This document shows, piece by piece, positions 1 through 10,350 of a DNA stretch of 64,000 nt. The translations under genes were made by a program, and so were the position numbers. Numbering within the stretch: the first letter of the stretch is position 1; every line of letters begins with the position of its first letter. Location of the stretch: the NCBI GenBank assembly GCA_005784505.1, contig VCAZ01000012.1, positions 3,477,011 through 3,541,010 of the forward strand. The letters run 5' to 3'. Origin of the DNA: Bagarius yarrelli. Lineage: Eukaryota > Chordata > Actinopteri > Siluriformes > Sisoridae. The notes below the pieces were generated by a model that saw only the letters and a list, made by a program, of their open reading frames with translations, was not told the origin of the DNA and ran no database searches.

Positions 1-2207
1 TTATATTTATTTGATTTGAAAATGATAAAGGGCTAGTAAGCCCTAGCAAGGCAGTTGCATCCTGCAAACTCTAAGTGGATCAATAAATTTCAGAGTGCAT
101 GTTAAGGCATGAGAGGGCACACTTAGAAATGGGGACAGAGCACAGCCTGAATAAGCATATTAATGTAAGTCTAATCGGTTTACTATATATAATGTTACAC
201 TATATTTAGATGTGCTTAAGTATTTTTGGATGCAAATAACAGGCTTTTATTTACACCTACACCCCTGTATGTGTATTTCCAGCGTCATGGGGAGGACAGG
301 ATTTGAGAAAGAGTATCATGTTGTGCATGTCTAGACAGCAGAAACTGCTGCCAAAGGCATTGATTTTCCAAATGCCAGAATGTTGTAGACTTCGTTAAAT
401 CGATAAAATGTAATCATTTATTTTATAGTCATATAACTAATTCTTAGAAACTCCTTTGCTGTCTTCAGTAAGTAATGTTTAGGGTAAAGAAACAGTAATG
501 CTAAAATAAGCTTATTTGGAAAATATTATTAATTATTCATCTAATTTAAGGTCTTATCACAGTCCAAAATTTTCGTCTAAAATATTCGCAACCTTTCATT
601 GTCTCAATCACATTTACACACTACCTCTAAAACTTTTGTACGTAATAAAATAAATCATCTGTTTTCATATGTGGCTTCTGTATCACTCCCAAAGTATCAA
701 ACTTAGCCTCCGACACCCTGATATAAAACTGATATGAATCTCTGACAAATTTTTAAAGCACCAAATACCAAAAAATGCATAAGAAAGTTTCGGACTTCAG
801 TGTGCAAAGACTCTAACTAGTCATGGCCTGTGATGAGATAATACTATATGCATGATAGCAGTTTATAAATAAGTCACTTGAAATTCATATGAGGCATGCT
901 TGCTGTTAAATTTAGTTCACTGAAAACTTTTTCTTGTCTCTTTTCTTTTTCCTAAACACTTATAATATTCAGTGTATTGTTAATGTTAAAGAAATAATCA
1001 ATTTATGAGACAGAATTTGGGAAGAGCAAGAGGTATTCACACATTCCGAAACACACTCTCACAGAGAGTTCTTACTAATTTTCCATGTCACTTTTGTAGC
1101 ACAAATACTAGTTCACTCATTAAGCTACAGGTCAGCATGAGGGTCAGGGGTTATAGTTCAGGGCAGCACCAAAGACTGGAGTATTAGCCAAAAAAGCCAC
1201 CTGGTTTAAATCAGGATCTCTTTTTGCTAGTGGTCCGTGACAGAGACCATTACTAAGGCCAAATAAACAGGCCAACAGCAAAGGTTTGTGGGTAGCTCAG
1301 GAGACATACACAACCCCTTTGGAGCCACATTTCACTTCACCTAGTGAACGAGGGTAATTAATGTAAAAATGGGTGAAAGGGCCGGGGGCAGAGAATTTTC
1401 TTGTGGTGAAGGGAGATCTTTGTCTCCGTACTTATATTTCTTGTTTGTTGGTTTAGACTGTTGTGATGGTGTTGATCTGCAGCAGGGGTTTTCTGTGAAA
1501 AATCTCTTTTTTAAATCCTATTTGACAGGGTAGAGAAAAATGCAGTCTAAGCCACACATCCGGTAAGCATGAACAAAATGTTTCACAAATAGAAAGTTAA
1601 GAAGTTTTAATCAAAAGTCCAAAGTTAGTGTGTATGCTTTTTGGCCTGGTGAGTGCTTATATGCAAACAAACGAGTAGGAGCATAAACAGCGGCATAAAT
1701 ATGACCCATAGACATTTCGTGGCATTTTATTTTCAGGCTAACAGGCCAATGAACCTATTACTGAACCACCCTGTTATTACAGTGACAGTCAAGTCCTGTT
1801 AAACCCCAATCAGCCATGATAATAACAGTTTTATTAACCCCAGTTTGAAGTCATATTTCAACCATGTTCTGATGATTATGTTGCTTAAGATTGTGCTGTT
1901 TTACCATGGAACAAAGGAGACAGGGCCATGACTTCAGGTTTGTATTTGAACATTTGAAATGTTTTTTCAGGTACTTGAGCCTTTTAGATGTTGGCTTTTT
2001 TATGTGACAAACTTGAAAAGAAGGAGTTAATATATGCCCTTGGCTATTAATCGCTGTTTAATGTTTTTCTGTTACATTTGCAATAAAGTAAACTACTTTT
2101 TAAAGTTTCAGAAAGGCTTTGCTCTTTAATAAATTATTGCATATTTACACAGGTCATTTTTCAACAGCAAACAAATGCTTCAAAATGACATTATATATAC
2201 ATAGACT
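1..2207. other. AT-rich unique non-coding DNA
   Basis: No coding frame longer than about 60 codons and no repeat family that I recognise. Short A/T runs are scattered through it. It reads as ordinary intergenic or intronic fish DNA. Confidence 0.6.
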
Positions 2208-2800
2208 CAGTGGCGTGCAGTTAGGGCCAGCAAGGCCTTCTCTGCTGGCCTGAACACTATCAGAAGCTGAACTACATTTACAACCTAAATTCTACAATTT
2301 GTATATAAAATTGTATTAGTTTATTCCCAACAGCCTTTTTCTTATTTTCATAGAGTTTCTTTTGGCGGCACTGCTTCTGGTAAGTGTATGTGGATGTTAG
2401 ATTTTTTTGTCCAATCAGATTTAAGTTTCTATGAGCTTCTATGTTAAGGTAATCTGCCAAAGCCCTTAGAATCAGTAGTGCTGGCCTATGTATCCTAAAC
2501 TATATTAGCAGTGGCAGACTGTTTCAGCCCAGTTCAGAATCAGAAAGAACTTAAGTATTTTAAGTAGGTTTGCACTTACAAGGAATTAGTTTTGGTGACA
2601 GAAGCTTACAGTTGTGCATTTTAACTAAGAAAAAGTAAGAATAAAAAGAGAGTAAAGGTTATTGCACATTTGTTAAATAAAAATAAATTATAAAAGTATT
2701 AATAATAAAAATAAAATATTATTGCAGAAAAAATTATGGTTAGCAAAACATGTCTGTAAAGTTGAATTAGATATTTTGGCCACACTGGCTGACAGAGAAC
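2208..2800 (+). mobile_element. hAT-like DNA transposon relic, copy A
   Basis: It starts with the terminal motif CAGTGGCGTGC followed by a GGGCCAGCAAGGCCTTC-type segment. The same order of blocks recurs at 37353 (same strand) and at 41126 running leftwards (opposite strand): the terminal repeat, then CACTATCAGAAGCTGAA, then GTGTATGTGGATGTTAGATTTTT, then a short GGCTGACAGAG block near 2787. The CAGTGGCG end is typical of hAT-type elements, but the opposite terminus is not seen here, so the superfamily is an inference. The middle part (about 2490-2740) is diverged relative to copy B. A LINE 3' UTR follows at once, so the right end was probably lost. Confidence 0.6.
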
Positions 2801-2810
2801 TTGGTCTTGG

Positions 2811-3580
2811 TCTCAGATTGTTTCAAAGCAGCTTTACAGAACCACATCAAGAAAATGTTATTAAACACACTCGGTTTGATTAATATCTATAGATTAAGAG
2901 TCCCAAACTAAGCAAGTCAGAGGCAACAGTAGCAAGGAACCAAAACTTCAGTCATGTAGGGCTAAAATAGGATAAGAGCTCACTCAGGTACTAAGGTGCC
3001 AAACCATTTAGGGCTATAAAAGTTATTTTAAAAATCGATTCAATATTTATAAGGAGCCAGTGCAGTGTTGACAGTGCTAATATGATTATACTTTTTGGTT
3101 CTAGTAAGAACTCTAGCTGCTGAGTTTTGGAGCCTGTTTATTAGGCATGCAACACAACCACCCAGTAAAGCATTAAAATAATCTAATCTTGAGGTTATGA
3201 ACGCATGAACTGAAATTTCTGCATTTGACCTTGAGAGCATGGGTCATAATTTAGATATATTTTCAAGGTGTAAAATGCATTTTTACAAATGTTAGAAATG
3301 TGGCTCTCAAAGGAATGATTGCTGTCAAAAAGCACACCTAAGTTTCTAACTAACGATGAAGGGTTGACAGAGCAGCCATCAAGTGTTAGACAGTGATCTT
3401 GATTATTACATGAGGAGGCTTTATGTCCAATAATATACAGTATTCAGCAATAAGAAATTATAAAAAAACATCCAGTTTTTTTTTTATATCAATTGCATTT
3501 AGTAAGTTTTTCAAATAGATAAGTTTGATTAATGTAATGATAAATTAATTATATTCAGAAGCGGACCTATGACTTCCGGA
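2811..3580 (-). mobile_element. L2/Rex-type LINE relic, 3' part of the RT ORF plus 3' UTR
   Basis: Read on the minus strand, 3240-3040 gives residues typical of the end of an L2/Rex reverse transcriptase: VHAFITSRLDYFNALLGG, then INRLQNSAARVLTRTKKY. Downstream on that strand (2811-2950) lies UTR containing the box AAAGCAGCTTTACAGAA in plus-strand orientation, which recurs near other LINE tails in this window. Upstream on that strand, to about 3580, the sequence continues as decayed coding sequence with a poly-T interruption. The YxDD active-site motif is not visible. This is a dead 5'-truncated copy. Confidence 0.7.
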
Positions 3581-3668
3581 ATAATTTTTTTAGGAGCTTA
3601 GATGGAATAGGATCTAACATACATGTGTGAGGTGTAAGCGAGTACCCTCCTAAGGAAGCATGTTAACG

Positions 3669-3765
3669 GTCTCGGGTTGTTTCAAAGCAGCTTTACAGAA
3701 TCACATCAAAAAAGACAATATTAAACACACTCGGTTTGATTAATACCAATTGGTTTGATAAATAT
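3669..3765 (-). repeat. Second copy of a LINE 3' UTR segment
   Basis: It repeats the 2811-2890 segment almost base for base: GTTTCAAAGCAGCTTTACAG, then ATTAAACACACTCGGTTTGA. Same orientation, about 860 bp away. It is a local duplication or a second truncated insertion of the same LINE family. Confidence 0.65.
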
Positions 3766-4786
3766 CTATCTTTTTCCTTATATCTTGTCTTTATGCATTA
3801 CATGCCTACGGGAGGTTAGGCTGCCAGTTTTAACTAACACACAGGTCCAGCCACATTCAGGAGGCTTGGGCTTAGGAATCCATGTTTTTTTTGGTTAGCC
3901 ACATCACAGAAAATTATTTTAAGCAGGTCGAGTCTCATTAAAGCTAACAAAGATACAGAGACCCATGGAGAGGACTGGCAGCAGACCCCAGAACACCGGT
4001 CTTAGCCACTCTTTCATAGCCTGCCAGACCATCTGGGTAACATAACTTTCTGCTGTCTGCAGCAGCAATGAATCAACTCAGCAGGACTTGCTAGAACTAC
4101 AAACATAGGATATAACAGTGGGTAAATCTGAATGTTGAAGCAGTTAGAGTAAACAAAAACAAGACCTTACTAGGTGAATCCATATACATTATATGCATTT
4201 TAAGTGTGCTTAGTAAGGAATTAATAATCCAGTGTTGGGACAGTGAAAAAACAAATACAATAACCTACAAATCCTTGTTGACCAAAACACCACAAAAACA
4301 AGATATGCAGTGCTCAAACCAACAAACTTTATTTTCTCTTGCAAATAATTAGTAATTTTGAATTTGATGCATGTAACACATTCCAAAAGAGCTAGGACAG
4401 GGGCAACAAAAGAATGGGAAAGTTGAGGAAAAACCACAGGTGAAATAGTTAATTGTAACAGGTAAGCATCATGATTAGGTATTAAAAAAAGAAGGATCCT
4501 CAAAAGGCTCAGTCATTCACAAGCACAGATAGGGTGCAGTACAGCTGTGTGAGCAAATTCCATAATATCATAGATGTAAACACCAAGGCCGAAAACTTAC
4601 AACAAATAGCGTGACCTTTGACAACTCAGGCATTAAAAATAGACATAATTTTGTAAAGAATATTATCACATGCTCAGAAACACATTGGAATATACTGTCA
4701 GTTAACAGTTTTTTGCAGCATCTACAATAAAAGTAAAAATTGTACCATGCAAAGTGCAAGTTGCAAAGCACAAGCATGCAAGGCGT
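3766..4786. other. Unique non-coding DNA
   Basis: No recognisable family. A 97-codon open frame (4210-4503, minus) is hydrophobic but low-complexity AT sequence with no family resemblance, and I treat it as chance. Confidence 0.5.
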
Positions 4787-4789
4787 AAG

Positions 4790-4963
4790 CTGTGGTGGAC
4801 TGTTGGACTGCTAATTAAAAGATCATGGTTTGAGTTCCAGCACCACCAAGTTGCTATTGTTGGGCCCCTAAGCAAGGCCCTTAATTGCTCAGTTGTATAA
4901 AAGAGATAAATGTGGGTTCCTCTGAATAAGCACGCATGCCAAATTGCGAAAATTTAAATGTAA
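4790..4963 (+). mobile_element. tRNA-derived SINE (GGGCCCCTGAGCAAGGCCC family)
   Basis: It has the family blocks in order: a degenerate tRNA-like head (GTTGGACTGCTAATTAAAAG, then a B-box-like GGTTTGAGTTCCAGC), CACCACCAAG, TGGGCCCCTAAGCAAGGCCC, ATTGCTCAGTTGTATAAAA, AGATAAATG, and a decayed GAATAAGC-GCATGCCAAAT tail ending in AAATGTAA. Other copies lie at about 20.1, 27.7, 34.1, 42.5, 44.1, 47.9 and 63.1 kb. Confidence 0.85.
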
Positions 4964-5339
4964 GCCATACATCAACAACACCAATGGGATAAATGGGATC
5001 AAATTCCATCTACTTTCCTTAGTTTCCAAACACTTATGAGTGTTTTTAAAGCGGTGATGTACCACAGTGGTGAAAATACCCCTGCACCAGCTCTTTTGAA
5101 ACGTGTTGCACGCATATAATTTAAAATGAGTGAATATTTGCAAGACACAATAAAGTTTATCAATTTGAACATCTGCATATTTCGTCTTTGTGGTATTTTA
5201 AATGTGTCAACAGTGATTTGCAGGTCATTGTGTACATGTGTTCTTACAAAACAGACTGTAAGAGATAAACAAAAATCTTGGAGCCAAACATTTTTAAAAG
5301 ATAATCATGGAAAGATTTTTGGTCATAAATATGGATCTT
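4964..5339. other. Unique non-coding DNA
   Basis: Nothing recognised. Short open frames here are not family members. Confidence 0.5.
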
Positions 5340-5560
5340 GGATGAATCTTAAGAAACTTAAGCCACTCATCCTATAGGGAGAGGCAGAGAGCTCAGAATC
5401 TATCCTAAGGAGTCTATCCAGGGGACCTAAGGAACAAGGCAAGTTGAACATTGGAGGGGGTGCCAATCCATTGCAGGTTACAATTACCCTTTCACAAACT
5501 AGAGATAATTTAGAGATGTCAATCAGCCTACCATACATGTCTACGGATTTAAGTTATGGA
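5340..5560 (+). repeat. Fragment of a common teleost interspersed repeat
   Basis: It contains GGGGGTGCCAATCCATTGCA, then CACAAACTAGAGATAATTTAGAGATG-like and CAATCAGCCTACCATACATG blocks, which make up a dispersed repeat often seen in fish genomes. Related remnants lie near 40550, 42150 and 44470. The class is not settled from sequence alone. Confidence 0.55.
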
Positions 5561-5582
5561 TGTAACCATGGTTTCCTTAGGG

Positions 5583-6406
5583 GGGACAGGTTGTTGGCTC
5601 TACACCAGGCTGTTAGCTGTTGCACTTTGTCTCTGTATGCTAACTCATCGTTCTTGCTGATAAGACCCTCCAAGGTCGTGTCATTGGCGATGTGGTTTGA
5701 GCTCTGCATTGCTCATTGCTACAGAGTCATGAGTCAGCAGTGTGAACAGCAGTGTGCTGAGCACACAGCCCTGCGGGGCCCCAGTGCTCAGTGTGGTGGT
5801 GCTGGAGCTGTGGCTGGGACAGTGGTGGCTTGACTTGTTAAGACACTGAGTTGCTCATCTGGAGACCAGGAAGACCTGGGTTCAAGCCCCACCACTCTTG
5901 GGTCCTTTAGCAAGACCCTTAACCCTTTCTGCTCAAGGGGTGCTGTATAATAGTGACTTGACCCAAACTTAATAGGATTGGATATGCGAAATATTTTTAC
6001 TGTACTGTAAAAAAGTATATGGGACATAATAAAGGCATTTACATTTACAAATGCTGCTTACAATCCAGGATTGGGGGATTGGATCCCAAAGTCCAGGATC
6101 CAGTTGCAGAGGAAGGTGTTCAGGCCCAGCTCAGATTCTTGATCAGGTGCTGAGGGATGGTTATGTTGAATGCTGAACTAAAGGTCTTTATTGTGTCTTT
6201 ATTGTCCAGGTGTATGAGGGCCAGATGGAGGGTTGTGGCAATGGCATCATCTGTGGAGCAGTTCAGAAGATATGCAAACTGTATTGAAGCCAGTGTAGGA
6301 GGCAGCATGGTCCTAATGTGCCTCATGACAAGCCTGGGTGAGTGTAAGTGTGACAGAACGGTAGTCATTGAGGCAGAAGACTGTCGACTTCTTCGGCATG
6401 GACAAG
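5583..6406 (-). pseudogene. L2/Rex-type LINE reverse transcriptase fragment, interrupted by a SINE
   Basis: On the minus strand, from 6400 down, the frame reads PKKSTVFCLNDYRSVTLT, then (frameshifted) the segment that normally leads into the RT fingers (FAYLLNCSTDDAIATTLH), then SAFNITIPQHLIKN and, after a further frame change, LCNWILDF. After the SINE at 5824-6041 the same gene resumes on the minus strand with TTTLSTGAPQGCVLS and LLFTLLTHDSVAMS, then frays into frameshifts. These are blocks of a non-LTR RT domain around motifs 1 to 4; the catalytic aspartates of the later block are destroyed. Several frame changes and stops make it non-functional. At about 6407 it meets the DIRS 5' terminal repeat abruptly, which suggests the DIRS element inserted into the LINE. 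I see no LINE continuation past 11.15 kb, so this remains an inference. Confidence 0.75.
5824..6041 (+). mobile_element. tRNA-derived SINE, second family, nested in the LINE
   Basis: The head is tRNA-like (CTTGTTAAGACACTGAGTTG, then a B-box-like GGGTTCAAGCCCC). It is followed by AAGACCCTTAACCCTTTCTG, CTCAAGGGGTGCTGTATAAT, a GATATGCGAAA block, TTTTTACTGTACTGTA and the 3' end AATAAAGGC. A sister copy is at 56529-56712. It lies between two parts of one LINE RT frame, so it inserted after the LINE. Confidence 0.8.
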
Positions 6407-6563
6407 GAAGCGGTTCCCTTTCTGTCGCTCACTCCGACGTTGTGTCGAGTGACGACACTAGGGGTCACGTTTTGGGAGCCCGAATACCTTTGATCTAATT
6501 TGAAAAGGCCAATAAAATTGGACGAGCAGAATTTGCATAGCCGGTAACGCCCCGTACTTCCGG

Positions 6564-6571
6564 TATAAAAA
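6564..6571 (+). promoter_or_regulatory. TATA-like box in the DIRS 5' terminal repeat
   Basis: TATAAAAA lies just downstream of the conserved terminal-repeat block and about 160 bases before the first long open frame of ORF1. The position is plausible for the element's own promoter. Its activity is inferred only. Confidence 0.4.
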
Positions 6572-6687
6572 GGCGGATGCGATACTGCTCATCGTTCTGT
6601 TTTTCGGAGCCGAATGTGCGTCTTCTCAGCGCGAGCGAGCGAGCGAGCAGCAAGCCGGAGAAGAAGTAGATAGGAACGATTACCTTT

Positions 6688-6707
6688 AAAAAAAAAAAAA
6701 AAAAAAA
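6688..6707 (+). repeat. Poly-A tract in the DIRS leader
   Basis: An uninterrupted A run separates the leader from ORF1. It lies just after a short GCGA tandem run at about 6634-6650. Confidence 0.8.
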
Positions 6708-6730
6708 GAAAGCGTCGCTGGATCAGCAGC

Positions 6731-8128
6731 GTGATCAGCGGTCTCTTTCGCAGCGGCATCCAACCAGGAAGTGCGGGAGGACCCCTGGGTGCGTCGGCGG
6801 CGTCTGCAGCGGTGTCTGAGCAAAAAAATTCCTACAAAGCGATTTTTTCCTCGTTAAGGGCGTTTTACAGCGAGAAAGTGATTTATCATGGCTTCTCGGC
6901 CATAGTGGTGGGTGCTGGGGAGGAGCAGGGAGGTGGGGCAGCACCACCGGGCCAGTCCCTGCGTGCACCCCTTTCCTCCTCTAGCTCGGGCCTGCCGGTC
7001 GGGACACTGGAGGGACGTCAGGGGTTCCCCGGTTGCTCTCTCGAACCTGACGAGATGTCGATCGCAGCATCTGAGAGTGGGCTCGAGTCCATCGAGGCTG
7101 ATGACTCTGCTGAGCCGGCGCCGGCCAGGGCCGGGCGTCAGTCAGAGCATGAGGCCGAGATGGAAGCCGTACTAGTCTGGGCAGCAAAGGCCATCGGGCT
7201 GCGGTGGTCTCCTCCACCCGGTCCCGAGAAGTCAAGGCTGGATAATTGGTTCTTGGGTGCCGGTCGCGACGCTAAGCCGCACCTGCCCCCGGTTCTTTTT
7301 TCCCGGAGGGTACACGAGGAGCTGACGAAATCGTTGGGGGGAAATCGCCATTTCGGCCAGTTCCGGTACACCGGCTCCTCGGCTCCCTCGAGGGGGGACC
7401 AGCAAGGGGGTATGAGGACGTCCCTCAGGTGGAGCGGGCTATCGCGGTACACTTGTGCCCGCAGACAGCCGCCACCTGGAGGCCCCTCCAGACCTGGCCC
7501 CGTCCAGGGCATGTAAGTTTTCTTCTGCCCTTGTGGCGAAGGCTTACACTGCCTCTGGGCAAGCTGCATCCGCCCTACACGCCATGGCCACCCTGCAGGT
7601 ATACCAGGCTCAGGCGTTGCAACAGCTGCAAGAGGGAGGGCCCAACCAGCGCTCCTGCAGGAACTGCGCTCTGTGGCTGACTATGCCCTTTGGGCTACGA
7701 AGGCCACTGCGCAGGCTCTGGGAAGGGCGATGGCCACATTTGGGTCCAGGAAACGCCACCTGTGGCTTAACCTGGCCGAGATAAGGGAGGCTGAGAAGGT
7801 TCGCTTTCTTGACGCACCCATCTAACCGGGTGGCCTCTTCGGTGACACTGTGGAGGAATTCTCGCAGCAATTCTCCACAGTGAAGAAGCAGACGGAGGCG
7901 ATTAGTCACATCCTGCCTCGGCGAAGGGTAAGGGCAAGCATCGCTTCCCCTATCCAGCAGGCCCAGTCTGCTCCATCCCGAAGACAGCCCCCTGCAAGAG
8001 CTGCAGCGGCACCGAGGCAGTCGGGACTGACAGCCAAGCCGGTCCACCAGGCTACTGCAGGAAGGGTGGCATCGCAGGGCCGTCATCAGGACACTAAGAA
8101 CCCTCGCAAGGCTTCAAAGTGTTCCTGA
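6731..8128 (+). pseudogene. DIRS ORF1 (Gag-like) pseudogene
   Basis: The first open frame runs to 7516 and contains the family segments EAEMEAVLVWAAKAIGLRW, PEKSRLDNWFLGAGRD and VHEELTKSL. Reading then passes to other frames: VAKAYTASGQAASALHAM with LQVYQAQALQQLQEG (about 7531-7640), then, after another frameshift, ADYALWATKATAQALGRAM, RHLWLNLAEIREAEK and VRFLDAPI, an in-frame stop at about 7824, and GGLFGDTVEEFSQQFSTVKK. A proline/arginine/alanine-rich tail ends at the stop near 8128. DIRS ORF1 is thought to encode the structural protein that packages element RNA. At least two frameshifts and one stop make it dead. The true start codon is uncertain: the ATG at 6731 is the first in the long frame, but the equivalent N-terminal part also looks frameshifted. 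Confidence 0.8.
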
Positions 8129-8129
8129 G

Positions 8130-8700
8130 ACGGTCGACCCAGGGAGGAGGTTGCGGACCAGTTTGGATGTTCCCCTGGGAGGGGGACGGGGTCGAGCTAT
8201 CGACCTATCTCACCTCGGCCGCCTGCCGGCTGACAGTTGGTCAAAGAAAGAGCAATATCTCCTCTACTGGGTCAAACCTCCAGCAGAAGGCACCCGGTGG
8301 TCAGTCCAGGTGCCTCCTTGCTGATAACTGCCCATCGGATCTGGACTGAGTTTGGGGCTCCCTGCTCAGGATCCCGGGCCTTCCAGGGCCCGAATGCTCA
8401 GCCCACTCGATGCACAGGGTTCAGCCTGGTCGCTCCCATGTCGTCAGTGGTGCCAGCAACCCTGGCCCTGTGGGACAAGTTGTTAACCGTGGCAATGACG
8501 CTGGTCTTCCTGCATGACATCTTCCCCAACCAGCCAACCGCAAGCGTCCACCACCCCGTGTTAACTCTGATGTATCTTCGGCGCGAGCCCTTGGTTAGTA
8601 GTTATGGCTTGGGGGCCTTGGGCATTCGTTATACCTCAGTCAAGGCTAGAATGCCACTGTCCTCTTCCGGAGGTCGCGTCAACTTCTACATAAGGACGGA
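8130..8700 (+). pseudogene. DIRS ORF1-RT junction, heavily decayed
   Basis: This is GC-rich DIRS interior between the end of ORF1 and the first recognisable RT residues. A 209-codon open frame spans much of it (8237-8866), but most of its translation does not resemble any DIRS domain. I regard its openness as a consequence of GC richness. Only its last third lines up with the RT start. Confidence 0.45.
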
Positions 8701-9480
8701 TTCGAGCCTGTCGCCCCGGGCTGAGATGAAACAGGGGCTTTACATCCCCTATTTTCAATCGACCCCAAGAAGGGGGGAGGGAGCAGAACCGTGCTCTTCA
8801 CAGTTCCCGTGCAGGATGCTAACCTCAGTGATGAGGGCTCGGCTCTCCCCAGGCGGGCGAAATTAGGCGGTGCTGGATGTGGACTCTCTCAAAGCAGCTC
8901 GAGTTATCCCTTTAGAGACCAGAGGCTCCTGGGGTATTTAGTATCGCTTCACGACCGGGTCCTGAGATGGGCTTGGCGTCTGGCGCACACGGGTGGGTAA
9001 CCCCTTGTCACTGGATCTCAGCATGAGCATCTCGTTCCTACGGTCAGGTGTGCCCTAGAGCAGGTGTCCAGTCGGTTTCCCTCCGGCAGTGGCATATCAA
9101 CGCCTCAGCTATTGGCAGTATGGTTAGCCCTGAGGAGGTTTCGGCCCATGATTCAGGGAAACACGTGTTGATCGGTCGGACAACACTGCAGTGGCTACAT
9201 CAACCATCCAGGTGGGGTATGCTCGCGTCGCATGTCCAAGCTTGCCCGCAAACTCTTGTGTGGAGCCAACACGTCTCACATCTGTGTGGGCCACTCACGT
9301 TCCAGCTGGCCCAAGGGACTGCGCAAGTACGCTTTTTTCCCATGCTCCTTGGCACAGGTTCTGTGCAAGGTCAGTGAGGACCAGAGCCTGCTGCTCGTGG
9401 CGCGTTACTGGCCTAGAAGACTTCTCCAACTGTCCGCTGGCAGTAGCGCCAATCCCTGAGGAGAGACCTTCTCTCCCAGG
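8700..9480 (+). pseudogene. DIRS reverse transcriptase/RNase H pseudogene with RT core missing
   Basis: Near 8716-8780 the translation EMKQGLYIPYFQSTPRRG matches the start of the RT domain, which normally reads as a glycine-phenylalanine-tyrosine-x-x-Y-F block followed by P-K-K-G-G. From about 9080 the RNase H part is recognisable: QWHINASAI, then GKHVLIGRTT with a frameshift, and, by 9300-9470, WPKGLRKYAFFP, then LLLVARYWPRR and ERPSLPGRADGARYDW in neighbouring frames. The distance between these parts is only about 300 bases, too short for the RT palm, and I see no YxDD-like motif. I infer an internal deletion of several hundred bases. The element could not have encoded a working RT. Confidence 0.65.
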
Positions 9481-9559
9481 GCGGGCAGACGGGGCACGTT
9501 ATGATTGGTGTGCCTCCTGTGGGGAAGACCCACAATAGATGTGGCTCAGATCGGTTCTC

Positions 9560-10350
9560 TCCTCCTGCAACAGTGCTGATAAGCGCCTTTCTGCCTCTAC
9601 CTCAAAGTGTACGTCACTTCCCTCTCGCGGCCAGACACGATAGTGGGCAGACGGTGAGGAGGCATGATCTGTGATCAGGTCCTCAGAGGCTGCATGAGGG
9701 TGCAACTCCGCACCGCGCCTCGTCCCTCTTGGGATCTATCTGTGGTCCTCAGGACTACAGAGAGACCCTTTCGAGCCTGCGTTGGAGAACTTCGATCTCT
9801 GAAGACGGCCTTGCTGACCGACTCACTCAATCAAGAGGGTAGGGGCTGCACTCCTTCTCTGTTGACAGAATGTGCCTGGATTTGGCCGGCCGACTCTCAC
9901 ATTGTCCTGAGACCTGGCCGGGCTACGTGCCCAAGTACCCACCACTCCCTTCGGATCAGGTGTGGACCGTGCAAGCGATTCCCCCTCAGCAGGGGAATCC
10001 GACCTGCCTTTGTTTGTTCCGGTACGGGCCCTGAGGGCTACCCTGGAACCGCCAGCACAGAGCTTTTAGACGCTCGATCATCTCTTCATTTCATCGCTAT
10101 GAAGGAAGGCGGAAAGGGACGCCGTCTCCAGACAAAGGCTCTCCCACTGGATAGTGGAAGCGATCCTTGAGCCTACAAGAACCATGGGGCCTAAACACCT
10201 GCCCCCTGGGATGAATGCTACTCCACCAGGGGGTTGCCGCAAAGTCACAGCCCTGGCGAATGGGGCTTCATAGCGGACTTTGTAAGCTGCATGTTGTCTA
10301 CTCCCAACACATTCGCTAGTTTTCACCTCACGAGGGAACCCGTGTCTTCC
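9560..10350 (+). pseudogene. DIRS tyrosine recombinase pseudogene
   Basis: The recombinase would insert the circular DNA intermediate, in place of the DDE integrase used by LTR elements. The longest intact stretch (9664-10170) contains RPSWDLSVVLR and LRSLKTALL; the latter holds the region of the first catalytic arginine, but it is frayed. DSHIVLRPGR follows. The C-terminal part is split over frames: CYSTRGLP near 10210-10235 corresponds to the His-x-x-Arg box with tyrosine in place of histidine, then ALANGAS, and STPNTFASFH near 10300, just before the normal position of the nucleophile tyrosine. Frame changes and stops show it is dead. A better preserved recombinase relic lies on the minus strand at 48.2-49.1 kb. 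Confidence 0.75.

Noticed and set aside
5444..5833. 129-codon plus-strand open frame.
   Set aside because: Antisense to the LINE reverse transcriptase fragment; the minus strand carries the GAPQGCVLS motif.
6157..6498. 113-codon plus-strand open frame crossing from LINE into DIRS.
   Set aside because: It spans a junction between two unrelated elements and is antisense to the LINE RT.
7138..8086. Long minus-strand frames (143 and 158 codons) over the DIRS ORF1.
   Set aside because: They are antisense shadows of the GC-rich ORF1 relic; the plus-strand residues carry the family motifs.
8237..8866. A 209-codon open frame as a host gene.
   Set aside because: It lies inside the DIRS element in GC-rich decayed sequence, and only its last part matches the RT start.
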